A DNA stretch of 64,000 nt from the NCBI GenBank assembly GCA_019428905.1, contig JAHYJN010000004.1, positions 1 to 64,000 of the forward strand. Direction: 5' to 3'. This DNA is from Candidatus Brevefilum sp. GTDB lineage: Bacteria; Chloroflexota; Anaerolineae; Anaerolineales; Anaerolineaceae. Positions within the stretch are counted from its first letter, which is position 1. Each line of letters starts with the position of its first letter. The position numbers and the translations under genes are program-made. Shown in pieces: positions 1-8,178 of this stretch. The notes beneath the pieces were generated by a model. That model saw nothing but the letters and a program-made list of their open reading frames with translations. It did no database searches and was not told where the DNA came from.

Positions 1-362
1 AAGGCGATGGTTAATGCCACAAAGGCAATCCCGTAAAACAAAGGTCCTCGCAAAATTTCCCTGCGATCGCCGGTACGGGACATAGCTTCCACAGCTGCGG
101 GATCTTTGATCACACCGCTGCCAACCAAAGCAAATTGGACGGTGATCCCCAACGGTACCAGCGCAGCTAGGTACGGCGAAAGTGCTGAGTCATTGAAGAA
201 TAACCAGCACAGAACAAATATCGGGCCAGTGCCAACGTGAATGATCTTTCGGCTAATCTGACTGGAAATCCAGCCTTTGTGCGCAGCAAAATCGTTCAAC
301 CGCAGCCAAACCAGGGCAATTGCTAGCGTCAGGGCTAAGGCAACCAGGTTATTATTTAACAT
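1..362 (-). CDS. Phytol/dolichol kinase-like membrane protein (3' end cut by window)
   Basis: About 120 N-terminal codons are visible; the rest lies outside the window. The start is the ATG at 360-362. The translation is strongly hydrophobic, with helices near residues 3-20, 38-55 and 60-80. It contains the segments KIIHVGTGPIF and MSRTGDRREILRGPLFYGI, which resemble the conserved loops of the VTE5/SEC59 family of CTP-dependent phytol or dolichol kinases. These integral membrane enzymes phosphorylate a polyprenol at the cytoplasmic face. The substrate cannot be read from this fragment. A phosphatidate cytidylyltransferase-related protein is the main alternative. It lies 29 bp downstream of smpB on the same strand and may be cotranscribed with it. 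Confidence 0.6.
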   Translation of the reverse strand, partial: MLNNNLVALALTLAIALVWLRLNDFAAHKGWISSQISRKIIHVGTGPIFVLCWLFFNDSALSPYLAALVPLGITVQFALVGSGVIKDPAAVEAMSRTGDRREILRGPLFYGIAFVALTIA

Positions 363-390
363 CCTCAAGCCTCTTCATCAATAAATCCAC

Positions 391-861
391 CTAATCATCC
401 TTACGGCCTCCTCGATGATCCAGAGCCCGATCGATATCCCGGGACATATCCCGTTGCTTGATGGACTGACGCTTATCATATTGGCGTTTTCCTTTAGCCA
501 GGGCAATTTCAACTTTGGCAAGCCCATTGCTCAGATAAAGTATGGTCGGGATGATTGTCATGCCTTTCAAACGAACAGCATCCCATAATTCTTTGATCTC
601 TCGCTTATGCAGCAACAGACGCCGTTCACGTTCAGGTTCATGGTTGAACACGCTGGCCTGGTCATAAGGTGCAATGTGTGCGCCGACCAGCCAGGCTTGC
701 CGGCCGTTTGTGCGCACATAGGCCTCTGCGATCGATACCTGCCCGGCACGGATCGACTTGATCTCTGAACCCACGAGTTCAAGCCCAGCCTCAAAAGTGT
801 CGTGAAGCTCGTACTCAAATTTCGCTTTTCGGTTCCTAGCAACAATCTTTTTACCATTCAT
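391..861 (-). CDS. smpB: SsrA-binding protein SmpB
   Basis: SmpB binds tmRNA and delivers it to stalled ribosomes for trans-translation. The protein is about 156 residues, the usual length. It shows the family core: an early ARNRKAKFEYEL strand, the ELVGSEIKSIRAGQVSI segment, and a basic C-terminal tail (AKGKRQYDKRQSIKQRD) that becomes ordered in the A site. An upstream start at 879 would add six residues; I chose the ATG at 859-861 because the homologous core starts there and an AGGG lies just upstream. No tmRNA gene (ssrA), which often neighbours smpB, was recognised nearby. Confidence 0.95.
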   Translation of the reverse strand: MNGKKIVARNRKAKFEYELHDTFEAGLELVGSEIKSIRAGQVSIAEAYVRTNGRQAWLVGAHIAPYDQASVFNHEPERERRLLLHKREIKELWDAVRLKGMTIIPTILYLSNGLAKVEIALAKGKRQYDKRQSIKQRDMSRDIDRALDHRGGRKDD

Positions 862-902
862 AGACCCTAATTCTAGCACATACTGCTACATGACATAACC
901 AC

Positions 903-1059
903 GAGGGTGTTGAAAAATGGATAGGCTAACGATTTTCTAGATTTGTGGATGTGAAATCGTCAATATAATAGCATTTATTTATACTAAACTGTACAGGCGA
1001 TGCATGCGTCGCCCCTCCCTTCCAACCAATAATGAGATTTTATGCTTATCAACACCCTC
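903..1059. repeat. Small inverted-repeat element with internal palindrome
   Basis: The ends are a perfect 11-bp inverted repeat: GAGGGTGTTGA at 903-913 and TCAACACCCTC at 1049-1059. Inside lies an 18-bp near-perfect palindrome at 996-1013, GGCGATGCA/TGCGTCGCC, with one mismatch. The layout resembles a short non-autonomous repeat (MITE or REP type). No target duplication was seen, so it could also be an RNA structure or chance. Confidence 0.35.
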
Positions 1060-1191
1060 AACCACAGCATTGTAATTAGCTTGGGTCTTTTCGCCAATGA
1101 CAAGAGGATGACCAGGGCAGCATTGAGCAAATTGAATCCCCTGAAAATACGACCAGCTAAGACCAAACACGACAACTATTATCCCTGTAGG

Positions 1192-1197
1192 TATAAT
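1192..1197 (+). promoter_or_regulatory. Candidate -10 box for the patatin operon
   Basis: A perfect TATAAT lies 39 bp before the ATG of the patatin gene. A convincing -35 box was not found. An AGGGAGCAGG purine stretch at 1223-1232 supplies the ribosome binding site. Confidence 0.35.
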
Positions 1198-1235
1198 TAT
1201 GGATAAAAATACATGAACATTCAGGGAGCAGGATT

Positions 1236-2159
1236 ATGGATATAGCATTGGCATTGGGTGGGGGCGGCGTGCGCGGCATTGCACACATTGGCGTTTTGCG
1301 CACCCTTGAAGCGCACCAGTTTAACATCAAGGCCATCGCGGGCACCAGCGCCGGGGGACTGGTTGGTTCGGTGTACGCTGCCGGTTTCAGCACGGTGCAA
1401 ATCGAAGAAGCGGTTAAGAATTTTGATCCCATCCGGTCCTTCAGCCGCCATGCTGATGATGCGCCATCTTTGTTAGGCTTGGGCGAAATTTCAGAAAAAC
1501 TCTATCAGATGCTTTCAGATCGCACCTTTGATGAATTAAAGATCCCATTCGCAGCCACAGCGGTCAGCTTGCATACCGGAAAAGAGATCATCCTCAACCA
1601 GGGAAAAGTCATCGATGCGGTTCTGGCAACCGTGGCCGTCCCAGGCGTGTTCCCCAGCCAGAAGATTGGCGGGCAGGTGTTGGTCGACGGCGGTGTACTT
1701 GATCCAGTCCCGGTTCAAGTTGCCCGTTGGTTACGGCCCGATTTACCCGTTGTGGCGGTTATGCTGCATAAGCCACCGGATGATTATCCTGAGGATGAAG
1801 TCCAACTGCCAATCCACATCCCTGGCCCGACATCAATCGTCGAAATGCTCAACCAACTACGACCGGTACAGGCGTTAAAGATCTTTTCGCAATCCTTCGA
1901 GGTGGCCAGCAAACACCTAACAGAGCTTTCGATGCAACTGTATCGACCCGAGGTGATCATCGCACCGCGTGTCGGCCATGTCGGCCTCCTGCAAACGATC
2001 GATGTCGAAGAGATGATTGCAGCCGGAGTCATGGCTACCGAGGAAACCCTGACCCAAATCGAAGCTGAGGCAAACTGGATGAAAAAGCTCCAACGCCAGG
2101 TCAAACATCGCGTCAACCCCGACCCAGTACCTGACTTTTGGGGCAGTATCAAGGTTTGA
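1236..2159 (+). CDS. Patatin-like phospholipase (RssA/NTE type)
   Basis: Predicted serine lipid acyl hydrolase of 307 residues. Three patatin landmarks are visible: the oxyanion loop GGGGVRGIAHIGVL at residues 8-21, the nucleophile elbow GTSAG near residues 40-44, and the catalytic Asp in VDGGVLDPVP around 150. The Ser-Asp dyad is therefore intact. No signal peptide is seen, so it is probably cytoplasmic or peripherally membrane-bound, acting on phospholipids or lysophospholipids. Its stop codon overlaps the start of a small membrane protein (TGATG), followed by an esterase, which suggests one lipid-linked operon. The natural substrate is not known. Confidence 0.88.
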   Translation: MDIALALGGGGVRGIAHIGVLRTLEAHQFNIKAIAGTSAGGLVGSVYAAGFSTVQIEEAVKNFDPIRSFSRHADDAPSLLGLGEISEKLYQMLSDRTFDELKIPFAATAVSLHTGKEIILNQGKVIDAVLATVAVPGVFPSQKIGGQVLVDGGVLDPVPVQVARWLRPDLPVVAVMLHKPPDDYPEDEVQLPIHIPGPTSIVEMLNQLRPVQALKIFSQSFEVASKHLTELSMQLYRPEVIIAPRVGHVGLLQTIDVEEMIAAGVMATEETLTQIEAEANWMKKLQRQVKHRVNPDPVPDFWGSIKV

Positions 2160-2371
2160 TGCGCGATCTACGAAACTACGCAAAACAGACCCAAGCCCGC
2201 CTGCTGTTGGGGTTGTTGATCCTTGTTTTCACTTTAGGATTGGGCTTGATTTGGTTCTTGTATGGGTTGAACGCAGCATTGCTGGGTCTATTGTGCGTAT
2301 TTGGGATGGTGATCCTCATCCTCCTGATCCTGTTCATCCTCAAGGGCATGGAAAGGATAAGTAAGTCATGA
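2159..2371 (+). CDS. Small two-helix membrane protein
   Basis: A 70-residue protein with a short basic N-terminus (MRDLRNYAKQTQ) followed by two transmembrane segments at about 18-38 and 42-64. The ATG at 2159-2161 shares one base with the patatin stop codon, and its own stop overlaps the next gene by 4 bp (ATGA), so translation is probably coupled on both sides. An upstream in-frame start at 2138 is possible but would lie inside the patatin gene. No family was recognised. The context suggests a membrane partner of the patatin or the esterase; that is inference only. Confidence 0.7.
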   Translation: MRDLRNYAKQTQARLLLGLLILVFTLGLGLIWFLYGLNAALLGLLCVFGMVILILLILFILKGMERISKS

Positions 2372-3021
2372 ACAGCCAACATGAACCACAAAAGATCGAA
2401 ATCCAGGGCTGGACCTTTCGGATTCAGCCCTCATCCGACCCATCTCCTGATCAGCGGGTGATGTTGTTGCTTCATGGTCACCAAGGCAATGAGAACGCGA
2501 TGTGGATCCTCACTAAACCTATTTCCAATAACTACACGCTCATAGCACCACGTGCGCCGGTCAAAACTGGTGAGGATCAATACAGCTGGCATGAGATCGA
2601 CCCGCAGTGGCCAAGCCTTCAAACATACGCAGATTTAGCGGGCCAGCTCCTTAACCGTGTGGATGATTGGTTGGAGGATCACAAACTCACTATTCAATAC
2701 TACGATGTGATGGGATTTAGCCAGGGTGCAGTGATGGCCTATGCACTGGCCGCTTTGTATCCACAACGGATTGGTAAAGTTGCGGCCTTAGCCGGTTTTA
2801 TTCCCCAAACATGGGTTCACGAGCTTGATGGGCAATCTTTCTCAGGAAAGTCTTTTTTTATCGCTCATGGTACCCGGGATGACATCATCCCCATCAAAAA
2901 AGCACAGCAAGCAGCAGACTGGCTTGAGGATAACGGCGCACAGGTGACCTTTTGTGGAGCCGATATTGGGCATAAATTAAGCGCGAATTGTTTTAACGGA
3001 TTGGGCGAATTCTTTGATTAG
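2368..3021 (+). CDS. Alpha/beta-hydrolase, phospholipase/carboxylesterase type
   Basis: A 217-residue alpha/beta-hydrolase of the YpfH/carboxylesterase group, predicted to cleave short acyl esters. Seen in order: the oxyanion strand LLLHGHQGNEN near residue 30, the nucleophile elbow GFSQG near 115, the acid in HGTRDDIIP near 165-175, and the catalytic His in GADIGHKLS near 200. The Ser-Asp-His triad is complete and there is no signal peptide. It is the last gene of the patatin operon. Its 3' end overlaps the convergent SH3 gene by 4 bp. Confidence 0.85.
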   Translation: MNSQHEPQKIEIQGWTFRIQPSSDPSPDQRVMLLLHGHQGNENAMWILTKPISNNYTLIAPRAPVKTGEDQYSWHEIDPQWPSLQTYADLAGQLLNRVDDWLEDHKLTIQYYDVMGFSQGAVMAYALAALYPQRIGKVAALAGFIPQTWVHELDGQSFSGKSFFIAHGTRDDIIPIKKAQQAADWLEDNGAQVTFCGADIGHKLSANCFNGLGEFFD

Positions 3022-3653
3022 CGTCCGCTGATCAGTGCAATTGCACCCAGGAAGATGCCCAACGCGCCCAGACCAACAATGATCAAGCCCATGGGGACGC
3101 CACCAACGGCTGTGTTGTCGACATTAGCATCAAACGTAGGAATTTCCAACGGTGCTGGTTCTGTGAACGTGGGCAAGCGGGTTGATTCAGGCGTTATCAA
3201 AAATTGCGCAGCCAGGGTCGGATCGATTGTTTTGGTCACATTAGGCGTTGAGGTGGGTGGGGGTTCAACCAAAGGCGGCGTGCCGCCATACAGTGTGACC
3301 AGGTTACCATAGACCCAGGCTTTTCCCCCCGGCGTACCCGGGTACTCGATTTGGATCCAATCCCCGTAACGTCCGATGGCATTGGCTTCTTGGTTGATCA
3401 GTAATACGCCAACCTTTTCAGTCAAAGCACTCGGACCGGCACGCACATTGATTTGAGTGTCGGTTGCAGTCAGGGGGTTAACCACCACATAAGGGCCGCG
3501 CGGCGTGCTGGTAACCGTGGGTAGTTCACCTGTGGGCTGCTGGGCTATAACCGTTTCCATCTCCGGGTTGAGTAAACTCAACCCTAACAGGAAAAGGAGG
3601 ATGAACAGAAACAAGAGCAACCTTAACCACCGATATTGTTTTAAAAAAGCCAT
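3018..3653 (-). CDS. Membrane-anchored bacterial SH3-domain protein
   Basis: A 211-residue envelope protein. Residues 8-28 form an N-terminal hydrophobic segment (signal or anchor). A bacterial SH3 domain follows at about 50-125 (INVRAGPSALTEKVGVL, then WIQIEYPG and WVYGNLV). Next comes a Thr/Pro-rich linker and a C-terminal transmembrane segment at 188-208. SH3b domains usually bind peptidoglycan or cell-surface peptides, so a wall-binding role outside the membrane is likely. It is divergent from the zinc-ribbon gene and convergent with the esterase gene. Confidence 0.75.
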   Translation of the reverse strand: MAFLKQYRWLRLLLFLFILLFLLGLSLLNPEMETVIAQQPTGELPTVTSTPRGPYVVVNPLTATDTQINVRAGPSALTEKVGVLLINQEANAIGRYGDWIQIEYPGTPGGKAWVYGNLVTLYGGTPPLVEPPPTSTPNVTKTIDPTLAAQFLITPESTRLPTFTEPAPLEIPTFDANVDNTAVGGVPMGLIIVGLGALGIFLGAIALISGR

Positions 3654-3754
3654 ATATCACCTTGCCTAACGTGCAAAGGGATTATAATCCATGGTGAACA
3701 ATAATGAAAGTTGGCTATCATCCAACAATAAAAGCTTACCTGGAAGGTCAAATC

Positions 3755-4351
3755 ATGGCAACCACACGCATTTATCACGGTGACATCACCCCCAGCGACT
3801 TCGCACGGGATTTGATTGCTTATTTCAATCGGGGGGCTTACCGAGTTCAGCAAGTCGGGCGAGACCCTCAAATTGCCATCCAAATTGCCACCCACCAGGG
3901 CGCACAATCCGGAGGGCAGACAGCCCTGACAATCACAATCCACAAACTGGAGGATGGCGTAACGGTTCAAGTTGGCAATCAAGCCTGGTTGGGTGTGGCA
4001 GCCAGCCTGGGTGTAACAGCTTTGCGTGCTTTGCGAAATCCCTTTTCATTAATTGGCCGACTGGATGACATTGCCCAAGACATTGAATCCCTTCAAATGG
4101 ATGAAGAAGTATGGCAGGTGATCGAAAGGACTGCCCATCAACATGGTGTTGGGAGAGACCTATCAGACCGTCTGAAACGTTATGTGTGCCCCTACTGTAA
4201 CACTGCCAATCCGCCCGGAGAAGGCCGCTGCATCGCCTGCGGTGCTCCGCTGGGAGACATTCAACCCAGGACTTGTACAAATTGTGGGTTTGTCATCCGA
4301 ACTTTTGAACGGAACTGCCCCAACTGCCATGTCAAACTTCCCCCTCAGTAA
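3755..4351 (+). CDS. Double zinc-ribbon protein of unknown function
   Basis: A 198-residue protein. The first ~140 residues form an alpha/beta region with a short hydrophobic stretch around GVAASLGVTAL. The C-terminal ~55 residues carry two zinc-ribbon modules: CPYCN with CIACG, and CTNCG with CPNCH, giving eight metal-binding cysteines. I chose the ATG at 3755 rather than an upstream start at 3704 because GGAAGG sits 7 bp before it. A TATAAT at 3683-3688 may be its promoter. The ribbons suggest nucleic-acid or protein binding, but no specific family was recognised. Confidence 0.7.
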   Translation: MATTRIYHGDITPSDFARDLIAYFNRGAYRVQQVGRDPQIAIQIATHQGAQSGGQTALTITIHKLEDGVTVQVGNQAWLGVAASLGVTALRALRNPFSLIGRLDDIAQDIESLQMDEEVWQVIERTAHQHGVGRDLSDRLKRYVCPYCNTANPPGEGRCIACGAPLGDIQPRTCTNCGFVIRTFERNCPNCHVKLPPQ

Positions 4352-4418
4352 GGTTATCAGCAAACAACGCTAGATTTTTTCTAATGACGCCGGTACACGA
4401 AAATTATAAAATTTTTTA

Positions 4419-5918
4419 TTAGATTTTTCGCCAATAACGGTTATCCCGCTGCAAAAAATCATCTGCACCGTGCGGACCCTGTGTACCGGCTTCGTAAACT
4501 GGTAAATTCTGCAACTTTTGTGTCTCCCAGGCTTCGATAATCCCCTGAGTTAGACGCCAGGCTTCCTCAACCTCATCGCTGCGGGTGAAGAGGGTCGCAT
4601 CACCCGTCAGGCAGTCTAGCAGTAAACGTTCATACGCTTCAGGGGGAGCATCACCAAACGCTTCTGCATAGCTGAAGCGCATTTCCACCGGCTCGATATG
4701 CATGCTGCCGCCAGGCACTTTGGCACCCAGGAACAAAGTGATGCCCTCATTCGGCTGGATGCGTATCACTAACACATTCGGCGCTTCACTCGCTAAATTT
4801 TGCTGGCCAAACAGTGCCAGCGGGATCTGCGTAAATTGGATCGCAATTTCAGTCACCCGGTTCGGCAGCCGTTTCCCTGATCGCAAATAAAACGGGACAC
4901 CTGCCCAACGCCAGTTGTTGACAAATAAGCGGGCAGCCATGTAGGTTTCTGTCGTCGAGGCCGGGGCAACATCAGGCTCATCGCGATAACTGGCTACCCG
5001 CTTCCCGTCCAACGTTCCAGACACATACTGGGCACGGAAGGTATTCCTCAAAGCGGCATCACCCGTGATCTCGCTGATCGAGACCAAAACTTTAACTTTC
5101 TCATCACGTACGGCTTTTGCATTGAAAACAGCCGGCGCCTCCATGGCCGTCAGCGTTAATAACTGCAGCAGATGGTTTTGAAACACATCTCGCACGACAC
5201 CGGCTTTATCGTAATAGCCCGCGCGCGTGCCAACACCGTCAGTTTCAGCCATCGTGATCTGGATATGATCGATATATTTCCTGTTCCACAGCGGTTCAAA
5301 AATGCCATTGCCAAACCGAAATGCCAGGATATTTTGTACGGTTTCTTTACCGAGATAATGATCCATCCGGTAAATTTGTGCTTCATCAAACACACTGTGT
5401 AGTTCTTTGTCCAGCGATTTGGCGGATTCAAGATCACGTCCAAAGGGTTTTTCCACCACAATCCGCCGCCATCCACTTGGGCAAGAGTCCAATTCTGATT
5501 TACCCAGGTTTTCAACAATGGTTGAATACATCCCTGGCGGGGTCGAAAGGTAGAACAGGATATTTTGAACGCCCAGATCTTTCAAGGCCTGGTTCAATTG
5601 TTCATACCCAGCCGTGTCCTGGAAGGTCGATTCAACATAGTAAGCCCGCTCCAACAATGAGTTGAGGATGTCTTCATCGATTGGTTGTACACGGCCATAT
5701 TCCATAACCCCTTCCCGTAACACCGACCGCAATTTGTCGTGACTCCACGGCCGCCTGGCAAAACCAAGGATGTAAAACGGCTGGGGTAGTCGATTAAATT
5801 TTGCATTTTCATATAGCGCTGGCATCAGTTTGCGTCGGGCCAGGTCGCCGGTCACGCCAAAGATCACAATTGCGACCCCTTCGGAACACGGCTCGTTATT
5901 TACATCGATTTCGGGCAT
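4419..5918 (-). CDS. zwf: Glucose-6-phosphate 1-dehydrogenase
   Basis: Oxidises glucose-6-phosphate to 6-phosphogluconolactone with reduction of NAD(P)+, the entry to the oxidative pentose phosphate pathway. It has 499 residues, normal for the family. Visible motifs are the Rossmann start VIFGVTGDLARRKLMPALY, the VEKPFGRD segment, and the active-site signature RMDHYLGKETVQN with the catalytic His in the following region. The upstream TTG at 5930 is in frame, but the ATG at 5916-5918 has GGAG 6 bp before it and is preferred. It stands alone: no gnd, pgl or opcA lies next to it. Confidence 0.95.
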   Translation of the reverse strand: MPEIDVNNEPCSEGVAIVIFGVTGDLARRKLMPALYENAKFNRLPQPFYILGFARRPWSHDKLRSVLREGVMEYGRVQPIDEDILNSLLERAYYVESTFQDTAGYEQLNQALKDLGVQNILFYLSTPPGMYSTIVENLGKSELDSCPSGWRRIVVEKPFGRDLESAKSLDKELHSVFDEAQIYRMDHYLGKETVQNILAFRFGNGIFEPLWNRKYIDHIQITMAETDGVGTRAGYYDKAGVVRDVFQNHLLQLLTLTAMEAPAVFNAKAVRDEKVKVLVSISEITGDAALRNTFRAQYVSGTLDGKRVASYRDEPDVAPASTTETYMAARLFVNNWRWAGVPFYLRSGKRLPNRVTEIAIQFTQIPLALFGQQNLASEAPNVLVIRIQPNEGITLFLGAKVPGGSMHIEPVEMRFSYAEAFGDAPPEAYERLLLDCLTGDATLFTRSDEVEEAWRLTQGIIEAWETQKLQNLPVYEAGTQGPHGADDFLQRDNRYWRKI

Positions 5919-6034
5919 GGTACGCTCCAATGGTTGAAGATATCGAAGATTAAGGTATTACCATTAACAATTTTACCTGAATGTTTTATCAGTATAATTA
6001 TTCGTACAACCGGTAATGAAAGGACGTATGACCC

Positions 6035-6985
6035 GTGGATTTGATGACCCTCACCCAAAAAGTAAAAAATAATATTTCCAACGTAATTGTTGGCAAAGCT
6101 GAATCGATCGATCTGCTGTTAGTGGCGTTGATCTGCGAGGGTCATATCCTGATCGAAGATGTTCCGGGGGTAGGTAAAACCATGCTGGCACGCGCCTTGG
6201 CAATCAGCCTGGGTGGGCTATTTAAACGGCTGCAATGCACACCTGACCTGCTTCCAAATGATATCACCGGCGTTTCGATTTTTAATCAAGCCGACCAGGA
6301 TTTTCATTTCCGTCGCGGCCCCCTGTTCGTGAATATCCTCTTGGCGGATGAGATCAACCGGGCAACACCACGCACACAATCTGCCTTATTGGAAGCCATG
6401 GGGGAACAGCAGGTCACCGTTGACGGTATGACCTATCCCTTGCCGAAACCGTTCATGGTTTTAGCCACACAAAACCCGGTGGAGTACGAAGGCACTTTCC
6501 CGCTACCAGAGGCACAATTAGATCGCTTCCTGCTCAAGATCGATATCGGATACCCGAACCACAGCGAAGAGAATCAAATCTTACACCTTCTTCAGCGACA
6601 GCATCCGATTGAAACCCTCGAACCAGTGATACAGCCCGAGGTGATCCTTGCTTGGACAAGCGAGGTGTGGGAAGTCAATGTCGATCAAACCATTCGGGAT
6701 TACATGATCAACCTGGTCAATGCCACACGCAATCATCCAGATATCCTCCTGGGGGGCAGTCCCCGTGCCACCCTTTCACTTTTCAAAGCAAGCCAGGCAT
6801 TTGCCGCAATTCACAATCGTGACCATGTCCTACCGGATGATGTTAAGTACCTGGCTGTACCGGTGCTTTCACACCGATTGTTATTGAAACCTGAGGCTGA
6901 ATTACGCGGCATTACCAGTGTGAACATCATTGAACGGATCATCGAGACAACACCGTTGAGCCTAAAAGGCCAGGACGAAAAATGA
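6035..6985 (+). CDS. MoxR-family AAA+ ATPase
   Basis: A 316-residue AAA+ chaperone-like ATPase of the MoxR group. Walker A GVGKTM lies near residues 46-51, Walker B LLADEINRA near 108-116, then sensor 1 (ATQNPVEYEGTFPLPEAQLDRF) near 150-172 and the C-terminal lid. MoxR proteins usually act with DUF58 and VWA partners to assemble or activate complexes. The GTG at 6035 is preceded by AAAGGA at 6019-6024; an in-frame ATG at 6044 is the alternative. The gene opens a five-gene operon and its end overlaps the DUF58 gene by 4 bp. Confidence 0.9.
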   Translation: MDLMTLTQKVKNNISNVIVGKAESIDLLLVALICEGHILIEDVPGVGKTMLARALAISLGGLFKRLQCTPDLLPNDITGVSIFNQADQDFHFRRGPLFVNILLADEINRATPRTQSALLEAMGEQQVTVDGMTYPLPKPFMVLATQNPVEYEGTFPLPEAQLDRFLLKIDIGYPNHSEENQILHLLQRQHPIETLEPVIQPEVILAWTSEVWEVNVDQTIRDYMINLVNATRNHPDILLGGSPRATLSLFKASQAFAAIHNRDHVLPDDVKYLAVPVLSHRLLLKPEAELRGITSVNIIERIIETTPLSLKGQDEK

Positions 6986-8178
6986 TGGTCGATTTTCTGC
7001 CGTTCATCATATTTCTGATGATCCTGGCGGTATTCCTGCGAGCCGAGTCCGCCCTGACCGTTATTTATATGGTGGTCGGGACCTTTCTGCTTGGTTTCTG
7101 GTGGAATAAACGCGCCTTGCGCCATGTCGAAGTAACCCGCAGTTATTTTGAACGTGCTTATCTGGGCGAGACAGTGCCTGTTGTTCTTAAAATAAAAAAT
7201 AAAAGTATTCTTCCCATCTTATGGTTGGAAATTCACGAAGGGCTGCCGGTTGACTTACGCAGCGGGAAAGGCTTCAAGCAAGTATTCAGTTTGGGGATTC
7301 GAGAAGAGAAACAGATCGGATATGACCTGATGCCCAGAAAACGTGGGTACTATCCCTTAGGTCCCCTGCTGATCAGCTCAGGTGATCCTTTAGGTTTAAT
7401 GCAACCTACACAAAAGGAATTCCCCAGCAGCCCGTTGACCGTTTATCCGCAAATTGTCAACCTGACGGCATTTGGGCTGCCATCGCGATCGCCATTCGGC
7501 ACCATCAAGCACAAAAACCCGGTCTTTGAAGACCCTAGTCGAATTTTAGGAAAACGCGAATTTCAGATTGGCGATTCTCTGCGCCGCATTGATTGGAAAT
7601 CCTCCGCTGCGACAGGGCAACTCCAAGTTAAGCTATACGAAGCCTCTATTTCTCTTGAATTGGCAATTCTGCTGGATTTGCATCGGGACAGTTATACCCT
7701 CAAAACCTTTTACGCCTCAACTGAACTGGCGGTTACAGCTGCCGCTTCAGTGGCGGCCTGGGGCAAAACACACCGGCAATCGGTAGGATTAATTACCAAC
7801 GGCACGGATCCCCATAACAATGACCAGGTCCCCCCTCCGCTTAAACCGCGCACAGGCGCAGGACACTTTATTCACATCCTTGAAATCCTGGCCAGAGTTC
7901 AGCCGGGTGAAAGCCGTCCCCTTGAAAGCCTGCTCCAGGATTCTTTGGCAAACCTCTCCTGGGGCGCCACACTGGTATTAATCTCGGGCAGCCTGCACGA
8001 AGATATGTTGATACAGTTATTCAATGCCCGGAAAAGGGGCATCAACCCCGCCATTATTTTCACCGGTCAGACACCCGAATATCGGTCTTTGAAAAACCTG
8101 GCCGGGTACTACAAAATCCAACTGCATAAAGCCGCTCTCCCCACTGACCTCAAGATGATGGGGGTATCAAGAACATGA
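6982..8178 (+). CDS. DUF58 protein (first of two), membrane-anchored
   Basis: A 398-residue DUF58 protein. Two N-terminal transmembrane segments (about 4-20 and 24-42) precede a beta-rich region. The DUF58 signature follows near residues 190-210 (FQIGDSLRRIDWKSSAATGQL), then a VWA-like fold. DUF58 proteins are regular companions of MoxR ATPases, but their biochemical role is unproven. It overlaps moxR upstream and the DUF4129 gene downstream by 4 bp each, so expression is coupled. A second DUF58 gene lies later in the same operon. Confidence 0.85.
   Translation: MMVDFLPFIIFLMILAVFLRAESALTVIYMVVGTFLLGFWWNKRALRHVEVTRSYFERAYLGETVPVVLKIKNKSILPILWLEIHEGLPVDLRSGKGFKQVFSLGIREEKQIGYDLMPRKRGYYPLGPLLISSGDPLGLMQPTQKEFPSSPLTVYPQIVNLTAFGLPSRSPFGTIKHKNPVFEDPSRILGKREFQIGDSLRRIDWKSSAATGQLQVKLYEASISLELAILLDLHRDSYTLKTFYASTELAVTAAASVAAWGKTHRQSVGLITNGTDPHNNDQVPPPLKPRTGAGHFIHILEILARVQPGESRPLESLLQDSLANLSWGATLVLISGSLHEDMLIQLFNARKRGINPAIIFTGQTPEYRSLKNLAGYYKIQLHKAALPTDLKMMGVSRT

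Larger units (their letters stand above)
862..1235. other. Non-coding gap between smpB and the patatin gene
   Basis: This 374-bp gap separates two divergent genes. Two overlapping minus-strand reading frames of 63 codons (979-1175) have no recognisable domain, and I treat them as chance. The gap holds a repeat-like element at 903-1059 (listed separately). It also carries a TATAAT box at 1192-1197, which could serve the patatin gene. No tmRNA or tRNA fold was recognised. Confidence 0.5.

Noticed and set aside
979-1175. Two overlapping 63-codon minus-strand frames
   Set aside because: They cover each other in different frames and include the palindrome; no domain or ribosome binding site supports either.
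862-1235. tmRNA gene next to smpB
   Set aside because: No tRNA-like acceptor ends or tag-peptide frame could be recognised.
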